Source: Nitrospira sp. ST-bin5 | GTDB lineage: Bacteria; Nitrospirota; Nitrospiria; Nitrospirales; Nitrospiraceae | Direction of reading: 5' to 3' | DNA length: 64,000 nt | NCBI GenBank assembly: GCA_002083555.1 | Contig: MSXN01000013.1 | Location: 1 to 64,000, forward strand | In this document: positions 6,621 through 14,929 of the stretch, piece after piece | Layout of the letters: each line of letters opens with the position of its first letter | How positions within the stretch are numbered: position 1 is the stretch's first letter | The notes under the pieces: generated by a model | Database searches by the model: none | Told to the model about the DNA's origin: nothing | The model's input: the letters and a program-made list of their open reading frames with translations, nothing else | Translations under genes and position numbers: made by a program

Positions 6621-9600
6621 ATGAGGGTTTTTCAACTTCAATCTCAGCGTCAGCGGCGGCGTAGCCGCCTGTCGTTGATGCTGCACAGCGTGTTGCTGAC
6701 GGGCAGCCTGGTGGTTGCACCAGGGCTGTTTGCGGCAGGACCTGGTGAGCCGTCGCACGACGGTCACGCGACTCCGGTCGCGATGCCGGGTTGGACGCAA
6801 CAGCTCAAAGGCCAGACCGTGGTGGAGAACGCCATGGAAGGTCGTGCTGGCAATGCAGAGAAGATGGAGATGCAGCACCATCGCTTGATGGAGAAGCTGG
6901 GGGAGCAGGCGAAGAAAGATGCGCAGGCGACCCCGACCTCCGGTGCATTCAACGAGATGTCGATGATGCACCAGTACATGGGGCAGGACGGCAGCAGCTT
7001 CCTGCTCATGTCGGACGGGTCCAAAGGTGAGCCTGTCATGACGTCCGGCGGGAAGTGCCCGGCCAATGCTCCGGTCAAGAAGTTCGATGTCTCGATGATC
7101 AACATCGAGATCAGCTTGAACCGGTGGCTCGACTTCTATCCCGGGTATATGTACGTCCACACGGGCGACATCGACAAAGTCCGGGCCGAAGAGGCTAAGA
7201 ACAAGGCCGCCCGTGAAAAAGACGGATTCGATCCGGGCGCGGTGACGACCGGAAACCAGGGCGATGCGATTCAGCCCTTGGTGCTCCGTGCCAACCAGGG
7301 CGACTGCGTGAAAATGACGCTGCGCAACCAGTTGGAGGGCGAGGATGGCAGCTTGGTCATTCAGGCCTCCAGCATGATCGTGAGCGCCACCGGGAAGCCC
7401 GCGACGACGACGAATCCGGACACGGTCGTCTCGCCTGGCAAGACCCAGGATTTCGAATGGTATATCCATCCGAACATGCAGGAAGGTGTGCGGCAATTCC
7501 ATTCGTGGAGCCATGACCGCGAGTTGACGGTGTTGGGCCTGTTCGGCGCCTTCATCGTTGAGCCGAAGGGTTCCAAGTACCTTGATCCGCTCGGAACGGG
7601 CGCCGCGCCCGATACGACCAGCGGATGGCAGGTCATGATCGACAACGGATCCGGACCGGACTTCCGCGAATTCGTGCTCTTCTATCACGAAATCGGCGAC
7701 GAAGCGTTCCGTCCGTTGAACAAGAAGGGTGACTTCTTGCCGCAGCGCGATCCGTTGACGGACGCGTATCGTCCGGGTGGCCGCGCGATCAACTATCGCA
7801 GCGAGCCGTTTGGCATCGATCAGATGCACTTGCAGCATGAATATTTCGGGTTCGAGGACGAGTCGATGGCGTACAGCGCGTACACCTTCGGCGATCCGCC
7901 CACCACGGTGGCCCGCGGTTACCTCGGTGACCCGGTCAAGTGGCGGTTGGTGCACGGTGGATCGGAAGTGTTCCACTCCCACCATCCCCATAGCGGAACC
8001 ATCCGTTGGCAGCGCAGCCCGCGTTCCGATCAGGAAGAGCATTGGTATAAGGGGCAGGATGGTCCGGTGAAGTATCCGGTCATTCGGACCAAGTCTGATC
8101 GGGTGGACGTGGAAGTGGTTGGTCCGTCCGAAGCGCTCGACCTGGAACCGGAGTGCGGCGGCGGTGGCTGTCAGCATCTGGCCGGCGAATTCCTCTATCA
8201 TTGCCATGTGGCGCATCACTATGTCGCGGGCATGTGGGGGTACGGCCGGTTCTACAATACCCTCCAAGTCGGCGCGGCGCATACCGACACGATGCCGGAT
8301 ATGCGTGAGTTGCCTGATCGCCAGGGTCGCATGCGACAGGGTGTCTCGTCGGACAAGTTGATCGGCTCAACCCTCGACTGGTTCGGCAAGACCTTCAAGA
8401 TCGTCGACAAGAGCCAGAAGACGAACTGGAAATCCGATCCGGTGATCGTGAACATCAAGGATTGGGTCGAAATGTTTGTGCCGGCTCAGGGTCAACCGGG
8501 CCACACCAACGACGAGAAGGGCCAGATTATGGCCTATGACTCGACGGTGTGGGATTGGAAGTGGGACGGCAACATTGCCCGGGGCGAGCGCGAGAGCACG
8601 GCTCAGAACCCCAAGTATCAGTGGGCCGCCAAGTGGGACGACAGCACCAGACCGGCTATTCTCTTTGACCCGACGACGGGCAAGATGGCCTGGCCGCTGT
8701 TCAAGCCGCACTTCGGCAAACGCGTGCCTTTCTCTGCGAACCACAGTGGCGCGCCCTGGTTGGAGCCGATCCACCAGGATGCCAACGGTGAGCGGACCTC
8801 CGAGCCGGCACAGCCCGGCGAGCAGGGACGTTGGAGTCTCTGCCCGGTCAATGCGAACCGGAAGTTCTATAACATTCACTTTGTCCGCATGCCGATCACC
8901 CTCGCCAAGAAGCAAGGGAAAGAGCCGGCCATGGTGGACAAGGATGGTCTGATCTATCTGCTCCACGAAGAAGAGCGGTTGACCAGAGCCAACGACGATC
9001 TCAAGCTCCCGGCGGTCATTCGCGCCAACGTGTATGACTGCGTGGACTTGGTCCTCACCAGCGAGTGGGACGACGACGACTACACGAATTTCCAGTCGTC
9101 CAAGATCAACATCCATCCCCACTTCTTCCAGTTCGACACAGGGAACTCGGACGGCGTCATCTCCGGTATGGAGTATGAAATGTCCGTGCGTCCCTTCACG
9201 ATGTGGGGGAAGAAGACCAAGCACGGATTGCCCGCTCCGATGGTCGCCAAGATCGTCGGCGGTGCGAAAGCCGGAGCCAGCTCGATCAAGATTCAACTGG
9301 CGCCCGGTGCAACGCCGTTCCATGTGAACACCGAAGTCATGGTGGGCATGGATTGCTTGGAGAAGGGCAACGATGCCACGGCCTCATTGCCGCGGGATAA
9401 GAGCTGCTCCGAAGTCGCCCGCATCAAGGAGATCAAGGGCGATCAGGTGACCTTCTTCAAGCCGTTGAAGAACAGCCACCCGGCGAACGACCTCGTGTCG
9501 CCGGAGTTCGTGCGGTATCGGTGGTGGGTGGACGTGGATATGGGGACCGTGTTCTGGCATGACCACGCGTTCGGCGCGACAACCTGGCCGCATGGCGGGT

Positions 9601-11561
9601 TCGGCGTGACGATCGTGGAGCCGTTCGGGTCCACCTATCACGATCCGAAGAACGGCAAGCTGGTGTGGAGCGGTCCGATTGCGGACATTCACAGCAACGA
9701 GCCGATCGGTGCCGGTGTGAGCGGCAGCTTCCGTGAGTTGATGGTCTCCATCCACGACACGGTGCCGCACACGGTCAACGTCATCGAAGCCGGCAATCCT
9801 CCGGGACAGCCGATCGAAGTGGCGTTGGAAGCAGGGAAGACGGTGTCGTTCCAGATGCCCGATAAGATCATGAACGCACCGAACAAGTACATCAACGGCG
9901 GGACGCATACGACCGGCAGCGGTTTCAACTTCCGCGCGGCTCCGTTTGCGCAGCGCCTCTCGAACAATCCTGATACGTCAAAGCTGTTCAGCAGCGCGAT
10001 CCACGGGGATCCGGGTACACCGCTCCTGCGGGCGTACACGGGCGACACCATGGTGTTCCGCCTGTTGCACCAGCTGATGAACGAATCGCACGTCTGGACG
10101 ATCGCCGGCCACACCTTCCTCACGGAACGGTATGCGGCGGATGCCAACCGGAAGAACTCGATTCACGTCGGGATCGCCGAGCGGTATGACCTCGTGACCA
10201 AGGCGGGCGGATTCCAGGGTATGCCCGGTGACTACATCCACTTCAACGGCAGAACGTCACACTTCGCCGAAGGTGGATGGGGCATCGTGCGCGTGCTCGA
10301 TAAGGAAACGGCGGATCTGAAGCCGTTGCCCAGGGGGACCAATCCCCTCGGGATTCCCGCAACCCCCAGCTCGGTCTGTCCGGCTGATGCTCCGGTGAAG
10401 AACTTCAGCGTGGTGGCGTTGGATCGCCCGATGAAGCTCAATCCGAAGGCGCCGGATGCGATCGAAGTGGACTTTGAGCGGAAGATCGAAATGACCATGC
10501 CGGAAGGCAAGATCTTCGCGCTCGAAGCGGAAGCCACGACGGTAGCCAGCGGGGTCACACCGAATCCGCTGACGCTGCGCGTCAACCTTGGTGATTGCAT
10601 CAAGGTGAATCTGAAGAACAAGATGAAGGCGAGCCGGGCGTCGTTCTTTGCGCCTGGATTGGCCTTCGATCCGAAAGACAGCCAGGGCCTGAACGTCGGC
10701 AACAACGGCGGCGATCAGACCATCGGTCCTGGCGAAAGCCGCGGCTACACCTACTACGCGCATCCGGCGAACAAGGAAACGACGTCGCTGGTGTGGGATG
10801 GTGGGAACATCGTGGTCAATCCGCGTAACGGATTGTACGGGGCCATTGTCGTCGGTCCGAAGGGCTCGCAGTATCGCGACCCGGTGACCGGTGCCGATGT
10901 GTCGCAGAAGAATACCTGGCGTGCGGACGTCATCGTGGATACCAGCTTGTCCGAAAATGCCGGCAAGCGGAACTATCGCGATGTCGCCCTGTTCTTCCAG
11001 GACGAAGACAACATTATCGGAACCGCGTTCATGCCCTACGTGCAGAACGTCGCCGGTTTGACGTCGGTGAACTACCGCGCCGAACCGTACAAGTTCCGTG
11101 AGGAGCAAGGCTGCTCGATCGGGAAGATTTTCCAGCCCTGTGCGGTGGATAAGCCCGAGGATCCCATCACGCCTCTGATCGAGGCGCATGCGGGTGACGC
11201 GATTCGCATCCATGTCATCGGTGCGAACAGCGAGCAGAACGGGATGTTCGGCGTCGAAGGCCATGAGTGGCCGATCGAGCCGTACATGCCGGGTGCCGAC
11301 ATGATCAGCGTCGTGGAGTACGCCGGATCGGAAGTCCTGGACGTGTTCCTCCGTGGCGGTGCGGGTGGTCCGTATCGTCAGGTGGGTGACTTCGTCTGGT
11401 CCAACGCTCGGCTGCCCTACACGCAGTCCGGACAGTGGGGCTACCTCCGTGTGTTGCCAGCCGGCGATTCACGGATCCAACCGCTCGGCGTAGCCGGTAT
11501 GGGCGCCAAGCAGGCGGAAGTGGAGCCTGCAGTGAAAGCCATTCCAACCGCAATGAAGTAA
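6621..11561 (+). CDS. Giant multicopper oxidase, MofA/MnxG-like (candidate metal oxidase)
   Basis: This exported protein of 1646 residues is close in size to MofA of Leptothrix discophora. The start at 6621 is chosen because GGGGGAGG (6607-6614) precedes it; an upstream in-frame ATG at 6567 has no such site. A signal peptide ends near LFAAG. Three related blocks begin at Cys146, Cys741 and Cys1253, each probably two cupredoxin domains. Copper ligands are HSHHPH (452-457), HCHVAHHYVAGM (527-538, type 1 ligands C528, H533, M538), HPH (832-834) and HDH (980-982). The HxxHxH and HCH motifs therefore precede the two HxH motifs, the reverse of laccases. The third block has lost its ligands. Substrate is unproven; Mn(II) or another metal is the leading idea. 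Confidence 0.88.
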   Translation: MRVFQLQSQRQRRRSRLSLMLHSVLLTGSLVVAPGLFAAGPGEPSHDGHATPVAMPGWTQQLKGQTVVENAMEGRAGNAEKMEMQHHRLMEKLGEQAKKDAQATPTSGAFNEMSMMHQYMGQDGSSFLLMSDGSKGEPVMTSGGKCPANAPVKKFDVSMINIEISLNRWLDFYPGYMYVHTGDIDKVRAEEAKNKAAREKDGFDPGAVTTGNQGDAIQPLVLRANQGDCVKMTLRNQLEGEDGSLVIQASSMIVSATGKPATTTNPDTVVSPGKTQDFEWYIHPNMQEGVRQFHSWSHDRELTVLGLFGAFIVEPKGSKYLDPLGTGAAPDTTSGWQVMIDNGSGPDFREFVLFYHEIGDEAFRPLNKKGDFLPQRDPLTDAYRPGGRAINYRSEPFGIDQMHLQHEYFGFEDESMAYSAYTFGDPPTTVARGYLGDPVKWRLVHGGSEVFHSHHPHSGTIRWQRSPRSDQEEHWYKGQDGPVKYPVIRTKSDRVDVEVVGPSEALDLEPECGGGGCQHLAGEFLYHCHVAHHYVAGMWGYGRFYNTLQVGAAHTDTMPDMRELPDRQGRMRQGVSSDKLIGSTLDWFGKTFKIVDKSQKTNWKSDPVIVNIKDWVEMFVPAQGQPGHTNDEKGQIMAYDSTVWDWKWDGNIARGERESTAQNPKYQWAAKWDDSTRPAILFDPTTGKMAWPLFKPHFGKRVPFSANHSGAPWLEPIHQDANGERTSEPAQPGEQGRWSLCPVNANRKFYNIHFVRMPITLAKKQGKEPAMVDKDGLIYLLHEEERLTRANDDLKLPAVIRANVYDCVDLVLTSEWDDDDYTNFQSSKINIHPHFFQFDTGNSDGVISGMEYEMSVRPFTMWGKKTKHGLPAPMVAKIVGGAKAGASSIKIQLAPGATPFHVNTEVMVGMDCLEKGNDATASLPRDKSCSEVARIKEIKGDQVTFFKPLKNSHPANDLVSPEFVRYRWWVDVDMGTVFWHDHAFGATTWPHGGFGVTIVEPFGSTYHDPKNGKLVWSGPIADIHSNEPIGAGVSGSFRELMVSIHDTVPHTVNVIEAGNPPGQPIEVALEAGKTVSFQMPDKIMNAPNKYINGGTHTTGSGFNFRAAPFAQRLSNNPDTSKLFSSAIHGDPGTPLLRAYTGDTMVFRLLHQLMNESHVWTIAGHTFLTERYAADANRKNSIHVGIAERYDLVTKAGGFQGMPGDYIHFNGRTSHFAEGGWGIVRVLDKETADLKPLPRGTNPLGIPATPSSVCPADAPVKNFSVVALDRPMKLNPKAPDAIEVDFERKIEMTMPEGKIFALEAEATTVASGVTPNPLTLRVNLGDCIKVNLKNKMKASRASFFAPGLAFDPKDSQGLNVGNNGGDQTIGPGESRGYTYYAHPANKETTSLVWDGGNIVVNPRNGLYGAIVVGPKGSQYRDPVTGADVSQKNTWRADVIVDTSLSENAGKRNYRDVALFFQDEDNIIGTAFMPYVQNVAGLTSVNYRAEPYKFREEQGCSIGKIFQPCAVDKPEDPITPLIEAHAGDAIRIHVIGANSEQNGMFGVEGHEWPIEPYMPGADMISVVEYAGSEVLDVFLRGGAGGPYRQVGDFVWSNARLPYTQSGQWGYLRVLPAGDSRIQPLGVAGMGAKQAEVEPAVKAIPTAMK

Positions 11562-11587
11562 GCGGAGCGGACATGGTGTAACACCTC

Positions 11588-11631
11588 GTGGGGGAGCTGC
11601 CAGAAGTATGCGGCTCCCCCACTTGTGTTTT
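11588..11631 (+). terminator. Rho-independent terminator after multicopper oxidase
   Basis: GTGGGGGAGCTGC (11588-11600) pairs with GCGGCTCCCCCAC (11610-11622) over about 13 pairs with a 9-base loop, followed by TTGTGTTTT. It lies 26 bases after the oxidase stop codon and should separate the oxidase transcript from the cupredoxin gene. Confidence 0.85.
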
Positions 11632-11642
11632 ATAGGCAGGTG

Positions 11643-11715
11643 CGAGGCTGAGGTTAGGGTTGAGATCCCTGTATTCTGTATAATGGAGGTTCACTCAACC
11701 TTAACCTCAACCTCG
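11643..11715. repeat. Imperfect inverted repeat around a TATAAT box
   Basis: Two 22-base arms (11643-11664 and 11694-11715) are reverse complements at 20 of 22 positions. They are built from GAGGTT/GGTTGAG words. The 29-base loop contains a perfect TATAAT at 11679-11684, but no good -35 box at standard spacing. It precedes the cupredoxin gene and may be an interspersed palindromic repeat that also carries a promoter. Confidence 0.55.
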
Positions 11716-11744
11716 GACTGACGAAGGAGGCCGGAGAATAAACC

Positions 11745-12677
11745 ATGAAGATCAAGACACAGCTCATAGCAGGAATATTGGCAATGGCTCTGGGGAGTCC
11801 GGCCATGGCTTACGAAGAAGTCACGGTGTCGGAGGGAGGGACCATCACGGGTACCGTAAAGCTTGAGGGTACGGTTCCCAAGCCGAAGGGATACAACCTC
11901 ACCACCTTGCCCGACCCGTTCTACTGCGGTCGCATTTCTGACGGGCAAGGCTGGCGGATTCTCCAGCCGTTCCAGGTCGGGCCGGCCGGGGAGTTTCGCG
12001 AGGTGGTCGTCTATCTGGAAGGGATCGAGAAGGGCAAGCCCTTCCTTGAGAAGACCGTGCCCCAGATCGAGGCGCGGGATTGCCTGTTCCTGCCGTTCAC
12101 AACCGTCGTGCGGGACGATCAATCGGTGACCGTGGTCAATATGGATCCGGTCATGCATGACATTCAGGCCTACGAAACGTCGAACCTAGGCGCACGCGTG
12201 TTGTTCAACGTGCCTCTGCCGATGAATCCGCAGCATCCGCGTAATTTCAAGGATCGCACTGAAGCCGGCATGTATCACAAGCATATGGCCGGTCCTCCGA
12301 TGAAAGAACTAGTGAAGCTTAGCAAAGGCCGCCGGATTTTTGTCATGCAGTGCGGATTCCACGCCTACATGGAAAGCTGGGGCGTGGCCATCACGAACCC
12401 CTATTTTGCCAAGACGGATGAGCAGGGTCGATTTACGCTGGAGGATGTTCCGCCGGGCACTTACAAACTGGTCGTCTGGCATCCCTATGTCCGCACGGCA
12501 ACGGAGCAAACCGTCACGGTCGGGCCGAAGGCGACCGTAGAGGCCAATATCGGCGTCCCGGCGCCGACAGGGCGGCTTTACGCCAATGAGGTGCTGGAGC
12601 ATGCGTATACCCGCTATAACGTGACCGAGGAAGCGAAGAAGGAAATCGATCCGCTGGTGCATAAGCAGGATCACTAA
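11745..12677 (+). CDS. Periplasmic type 1 copper (cupredoxin-like) protein with regulatory-like domain
   Basis: The 310-residue protein has a signal peptide (cleavage after AMA, residue 22). A cupredoxin-like fold at about 30-215 carries the full type 1 copper set: His138 (VMHDI) and Cys203, His206, Met209 in QCGFHAYM. The segment at about 225-275 resembles the carboxypeptidase regulatory-like beta-sandwich (DEQGRFTLEDVPPGTYKLVVW). It probably carries electrons in the periplasm. Its place between a multicopper oxidase and FGE-like genes suggests it is a redox partner of the oxidase (inference). AAGGAGG lies at 11724-11730, 14 bases before the ATG, which is somewhat long. Confidence 0.83.
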   Translation: MKIKTQLIAGILAMALGSPAMAYEEVTVSEGGTITGTVKLEGTVPKPKGYNLTTLPDPFYCGRISDGQGWRILQPFQVGPAGEFREVVVYLEGIEKGKPFLEKTVPQIEARDCLFLPFTTVVRDDQSVTVVNMDPVMHDIQAYETSNLGARVLFNVPLPMNPQHPRNFKDRTEAGMYHKHMAGPPMKELVKLSKGRRIFVMQCGFHAYMESWGVAITNPYFAKTDEQGRFTLEDVPPGTYKLVVWHPYVRTATEQTVTVGPKATVEANIGVPAPTGRLYANEVLEHAYTRYNVTEEAKKEIDPLVHKQDH

Positions 12678-12704
12678 AGGGACGAATTGACGCAGTCCGC
12701 GTCG

Positions 12705-12758
12705 AGCTATCCGCACTCAGCTTCTCTTTTCCAAAGCTGACGGCGGATAGCTGAAAGC
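12705..12758. repeat. REP-like palindromic repeat (AGCTGA/GATAGCT family)
   Basis: Arms at 12705-12723 and 12734-12752 are complementary at 17 of 19 positions, with a 10-base loop. The 24 bases at 12735-12758 match 51598-51621 at 20 of 24 positions, and related words occur at 20668-20695 and 20820-20836. The recurrence in separate intergenic spaces marks it as an interspersed repeat family. Confidence 0.65.
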
Positions 12759-12767
12759 CATGCAGGG

Positions 12768-13706
12768 ATGGCCAGAACAGTGAAGCTCAGCATAACAGTG
12801 GCCGCGGCAGTCTGGATGATCGTTCTGCCTGCGGGCCTTTCGTTCGCCAATCATGAATCGTCGGCGCAGCCTCCGCTCTGGACGCCGATGGACGAAGTCG
12901 AGTCCATGGCCACGATGGACGTGCCGGGCGGCATGGTCACGGTGCCGGCCGGCGAGTTCATCATGGGCAGCGATCCCCGAAAGGATCCGGCGGCCGGGCC
13001 GCAGGAACAGCCGCTGCATCGGGTCACGCTCGATGCGTTTGAGATCGACCGTTACGAGGTCTCGAACGTGGAGTACCTCAGATTTGTGCTGTCCACGGGC
13101 GCGAGTTGGCCGCAGTTCTGGAGGGCCAAACCGTTCCCTGACAAGATGGCGACGCATCCGGTGATCAACGTCAGTTGGCAGGAGGCGGATGCCTATTGCC
13201 GCTGGGCGGGCAAACGGTTGCCGACCGAAGCGGAGTGGGAAAAGGCGGCCCGGGGTTCCGACGGCCGGATGTTCCCCTGGGGCGATGAACCGGCCGGGTG
13301 GATCAAGAGTAACATCGCACATCCTGGATCGAAGCGGGGCGCCAAGTATCCGCCGCTGGCGAACATCAATCGCTACGACAAAGGGGTGAGCCCCTACGGG
13401 GTCTACCAGCTGGCCGGCAACGTCAGTGAATGGGTCTCGGACTGGTTCGATCCGGACTATTACCGCAAAGGCATCAATGAGAATCCGAAGGGACCGGCTG
13501 TCGGTGAATTGAAGGTGTTCCGCGGCGGGTCGTGGAATGAAGATCCGGAAGTGGCGCGGTCCGCCGGACGCAACGGCGGAGAGCCGACGCGCAGGAGCTA
13601 TCTTACGGGGTTTCGTTGTGCAAAATCAGCGCAGCTGCAAAGTGCCGGGACGGTGTTGACGACGGAAGTTGTCGCGCCCTCGCAGTCGGCGCCGCATCAT
13701 CCGTAG
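12768..13706 (+). CDS. Secreted SUMF1/FGE-like (formylglycine-generating enzyme family) protein
   Basis: The protein is 312 residues with an N-terminal signal peptide ending near SFANH. The FGE-sulfatase fold is clear from VPAGEFIMGSD (about 64-74), ADAYCRWAGKRLPTEAEWEKA (about 140-160), NVSEWVSDW and FRGGSWN, ending in GFRCA. Aerobic FGE uses a Cys pair after the GGS motif; here that stretch reads GGSWNEDPEVARSAG with no Cys. Formylglycine formation is therefore unlikely, and the protein may bind metal or act structurally. It is the first of two tandem paralogues. The ribosome site is weak (AGGG directly before the ATG), so the start is uncertain. Confidence 0.85.
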   Translation: MARTVKLSITVAAAVWMIVLPAGLSFANHESSAQPPLWTPMDEVESMATMDVPGGMVTVPAGEFIMGSDPRKDPAAGPQEQPLHRVTLDAFEIDRYEVSNVEYLRFVLSTGASWPQFWRAKPFPDKMATHPVINVSWQEADAYCRWAGKRLPTEAEWEKAARGSDGRMFPWGDEPAGWIKSNIAHPGSKRGAKYPPLANINRYDKGVSPYGVYQLAGNVSEWVSDWFDPDYYRKGINENPKGPAVGELKVFRGGSWNEDPEVARSAGRNGGEPTRRSYLTGFRCAKSAQLQSAGTVLTTEVVAPSQSAPHHP

Positions 13707-13729
13707 TAATGTTCAGAGGAGGCCGAGGT

Positions 13730-14692
13730 ATGGAACGGAAGGAAGTCGAGACGTTCAGAAAATGGGAATGGGTGATCAATGCGGTTTTGATCGCAGCCGC
13801 GCTTCTGGTCATGGCGAAGGTGGCGTGGGGGTTGGATACCCAGGACATCGTTGTCGAGTGGACCGAGTCCGGCAAAAAGATCGCGATGGAACGGGTGGCC
13901 AACTGGAAGACCAAAGATGAAATGGTGTTGATCCCGGCCGGTGAATTCATCATGGGCAGCGATAAGAAGACCGACCGACTCGCCTATCGCGGGGAGACGC
14001 CGCAACGCCGGGTCTATCTGGATGCGTTCGAGATCGGCAAATACGAAGTGACGGCGTTGGAATATCTGAAGTTTGTGCTGGCGACCAATCGGAAACCGCA
14101 ATTGGATTGGCGGTATGACGGCGGAAATTTCCAGGAGACCATGGCACACCATCCCATCATGCATGTCTCCTGGTACGACGCGGATGCCTACTGCAAGTGG
14201 GCAGGCAAGCGTTTGCCGACTGAAGCCGAATGGGAGAAGGCGGCACGTGGGACCGACGGGCGCCTGTTCCCCTGGGGGCCGGAACTCGCCGGACCGACGA
14301 GGGCGAACTTCGGACGAACGGGACTGTCCGGTCCGGTGCGCGATCGTCCGGAGCGGCTGCTGCTCTATCCCCCGATCATTTCAGTCGATCGGTACGACAA
14401 AGCGGTGAGTCCGTTTGGTCTCTATCAGACGATCGGGAACGTGGCTGAATGGGTGTCCGACTGGTACGACAAGGATTATTACGCGTCTGCGCCGGATCGC
14501 AATCCGAAGGGTCCTGAGACCGGTACGCAGAAAGCGTTCCGCGGCGGCGGCTGGATGGACAGCACCACGACGATGCGCGTTGCCATGCGGAACGGGACCG
14601 ACCCCAAGACGAAGATCAATTGGATGGGGTTCCGTTGCGCCCGTGATGCCCAGGACTCTGCGGGGACGAAAGTGTCGATGGTCGCGGAGTAG
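13730..14692 (+). CDS. Second SUMF1/FGE-like protein, membrane-anchored or secreted
   Basis: This 320-residue paralogue has the same FGE-sulfatase signatures: IPAGEFIMGSD, ADAYCKWAGKRLPTEAEWE, NVAEWVSDWYD and FRGGGW, ending in GFRCARD. A hydrophobic segment at about 12-33 should direct export or anchor it. As in its neighbour, the catalytic Cys pair is absent (GGGWMDSTTTMRVAMRN). The start at 13730 is set by AGAGGAGG at 13715-13722; an in-frame ATG at 13709 lies before that site. It starts 23 bases after the first copy, so the two are co-transcribed. A small GC hairpin (GGCGGC-ACT-GCCGCC, 14743-14757) follows and could end the transcript. Confidence 0.85.
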   Translation: MERKEVETFRKWEWVINAVLIAAALLVMAKVAWGLDTQDIVVEWTESGKKIAMERVANWKTKDEMVLIPAGEFIMGSDKKTDRLAYRGETPQRRVYLDAFEIGKYEVTALEYLKFVLATNRKPQLDWRYDGGNFQETMAHHPIMHVSWYDADAYCKWAGKRLPTEAEWEKAARGTDGRLFPWGPELAGPTRANFGRTGLSGPVRDRPERLLLYPPIISVDRYDKAVSPFGLYQTIGNVAEWVSDWYDKDYYASAPDRNPKGPETGTQKAFRGGGWMDSTTTMRVAMRNGTDPKTKINWMGFRCARDAQDSAGTKVSMVAE

Positions 14693-14929
14693 GCAGGAGA
14701 GTCGCAGTGAAGGATTGCTTCATCAGGCTGATGTCTCGGGCCGGCGGCACTGCCGCCTAGGCATGACGGTGAACTGGCCGCCCCTGCCGAAGTACATCTG
14801 TACATTGCCTGGGGGTATGATGATGGTCGGCTTCCCATCCATCGTTGTTATGAAGGATGGGATGCCGCTCCCTCGCCAGTATCTTCACCACATCCTGCTC
14901 AACGACCGGGGCAATAACGTTGTGCTGCC

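Noticed and set aside
6351..8282. Long antisense open frame opposite the multicopper oxidase (also 8367-9323 and 10257-11264)
   Set aside because: It mirrors the strongly biased codons of the oxidase on the other strand, has no recognisable family motif or ribosome site, and the + strand gene is certain.
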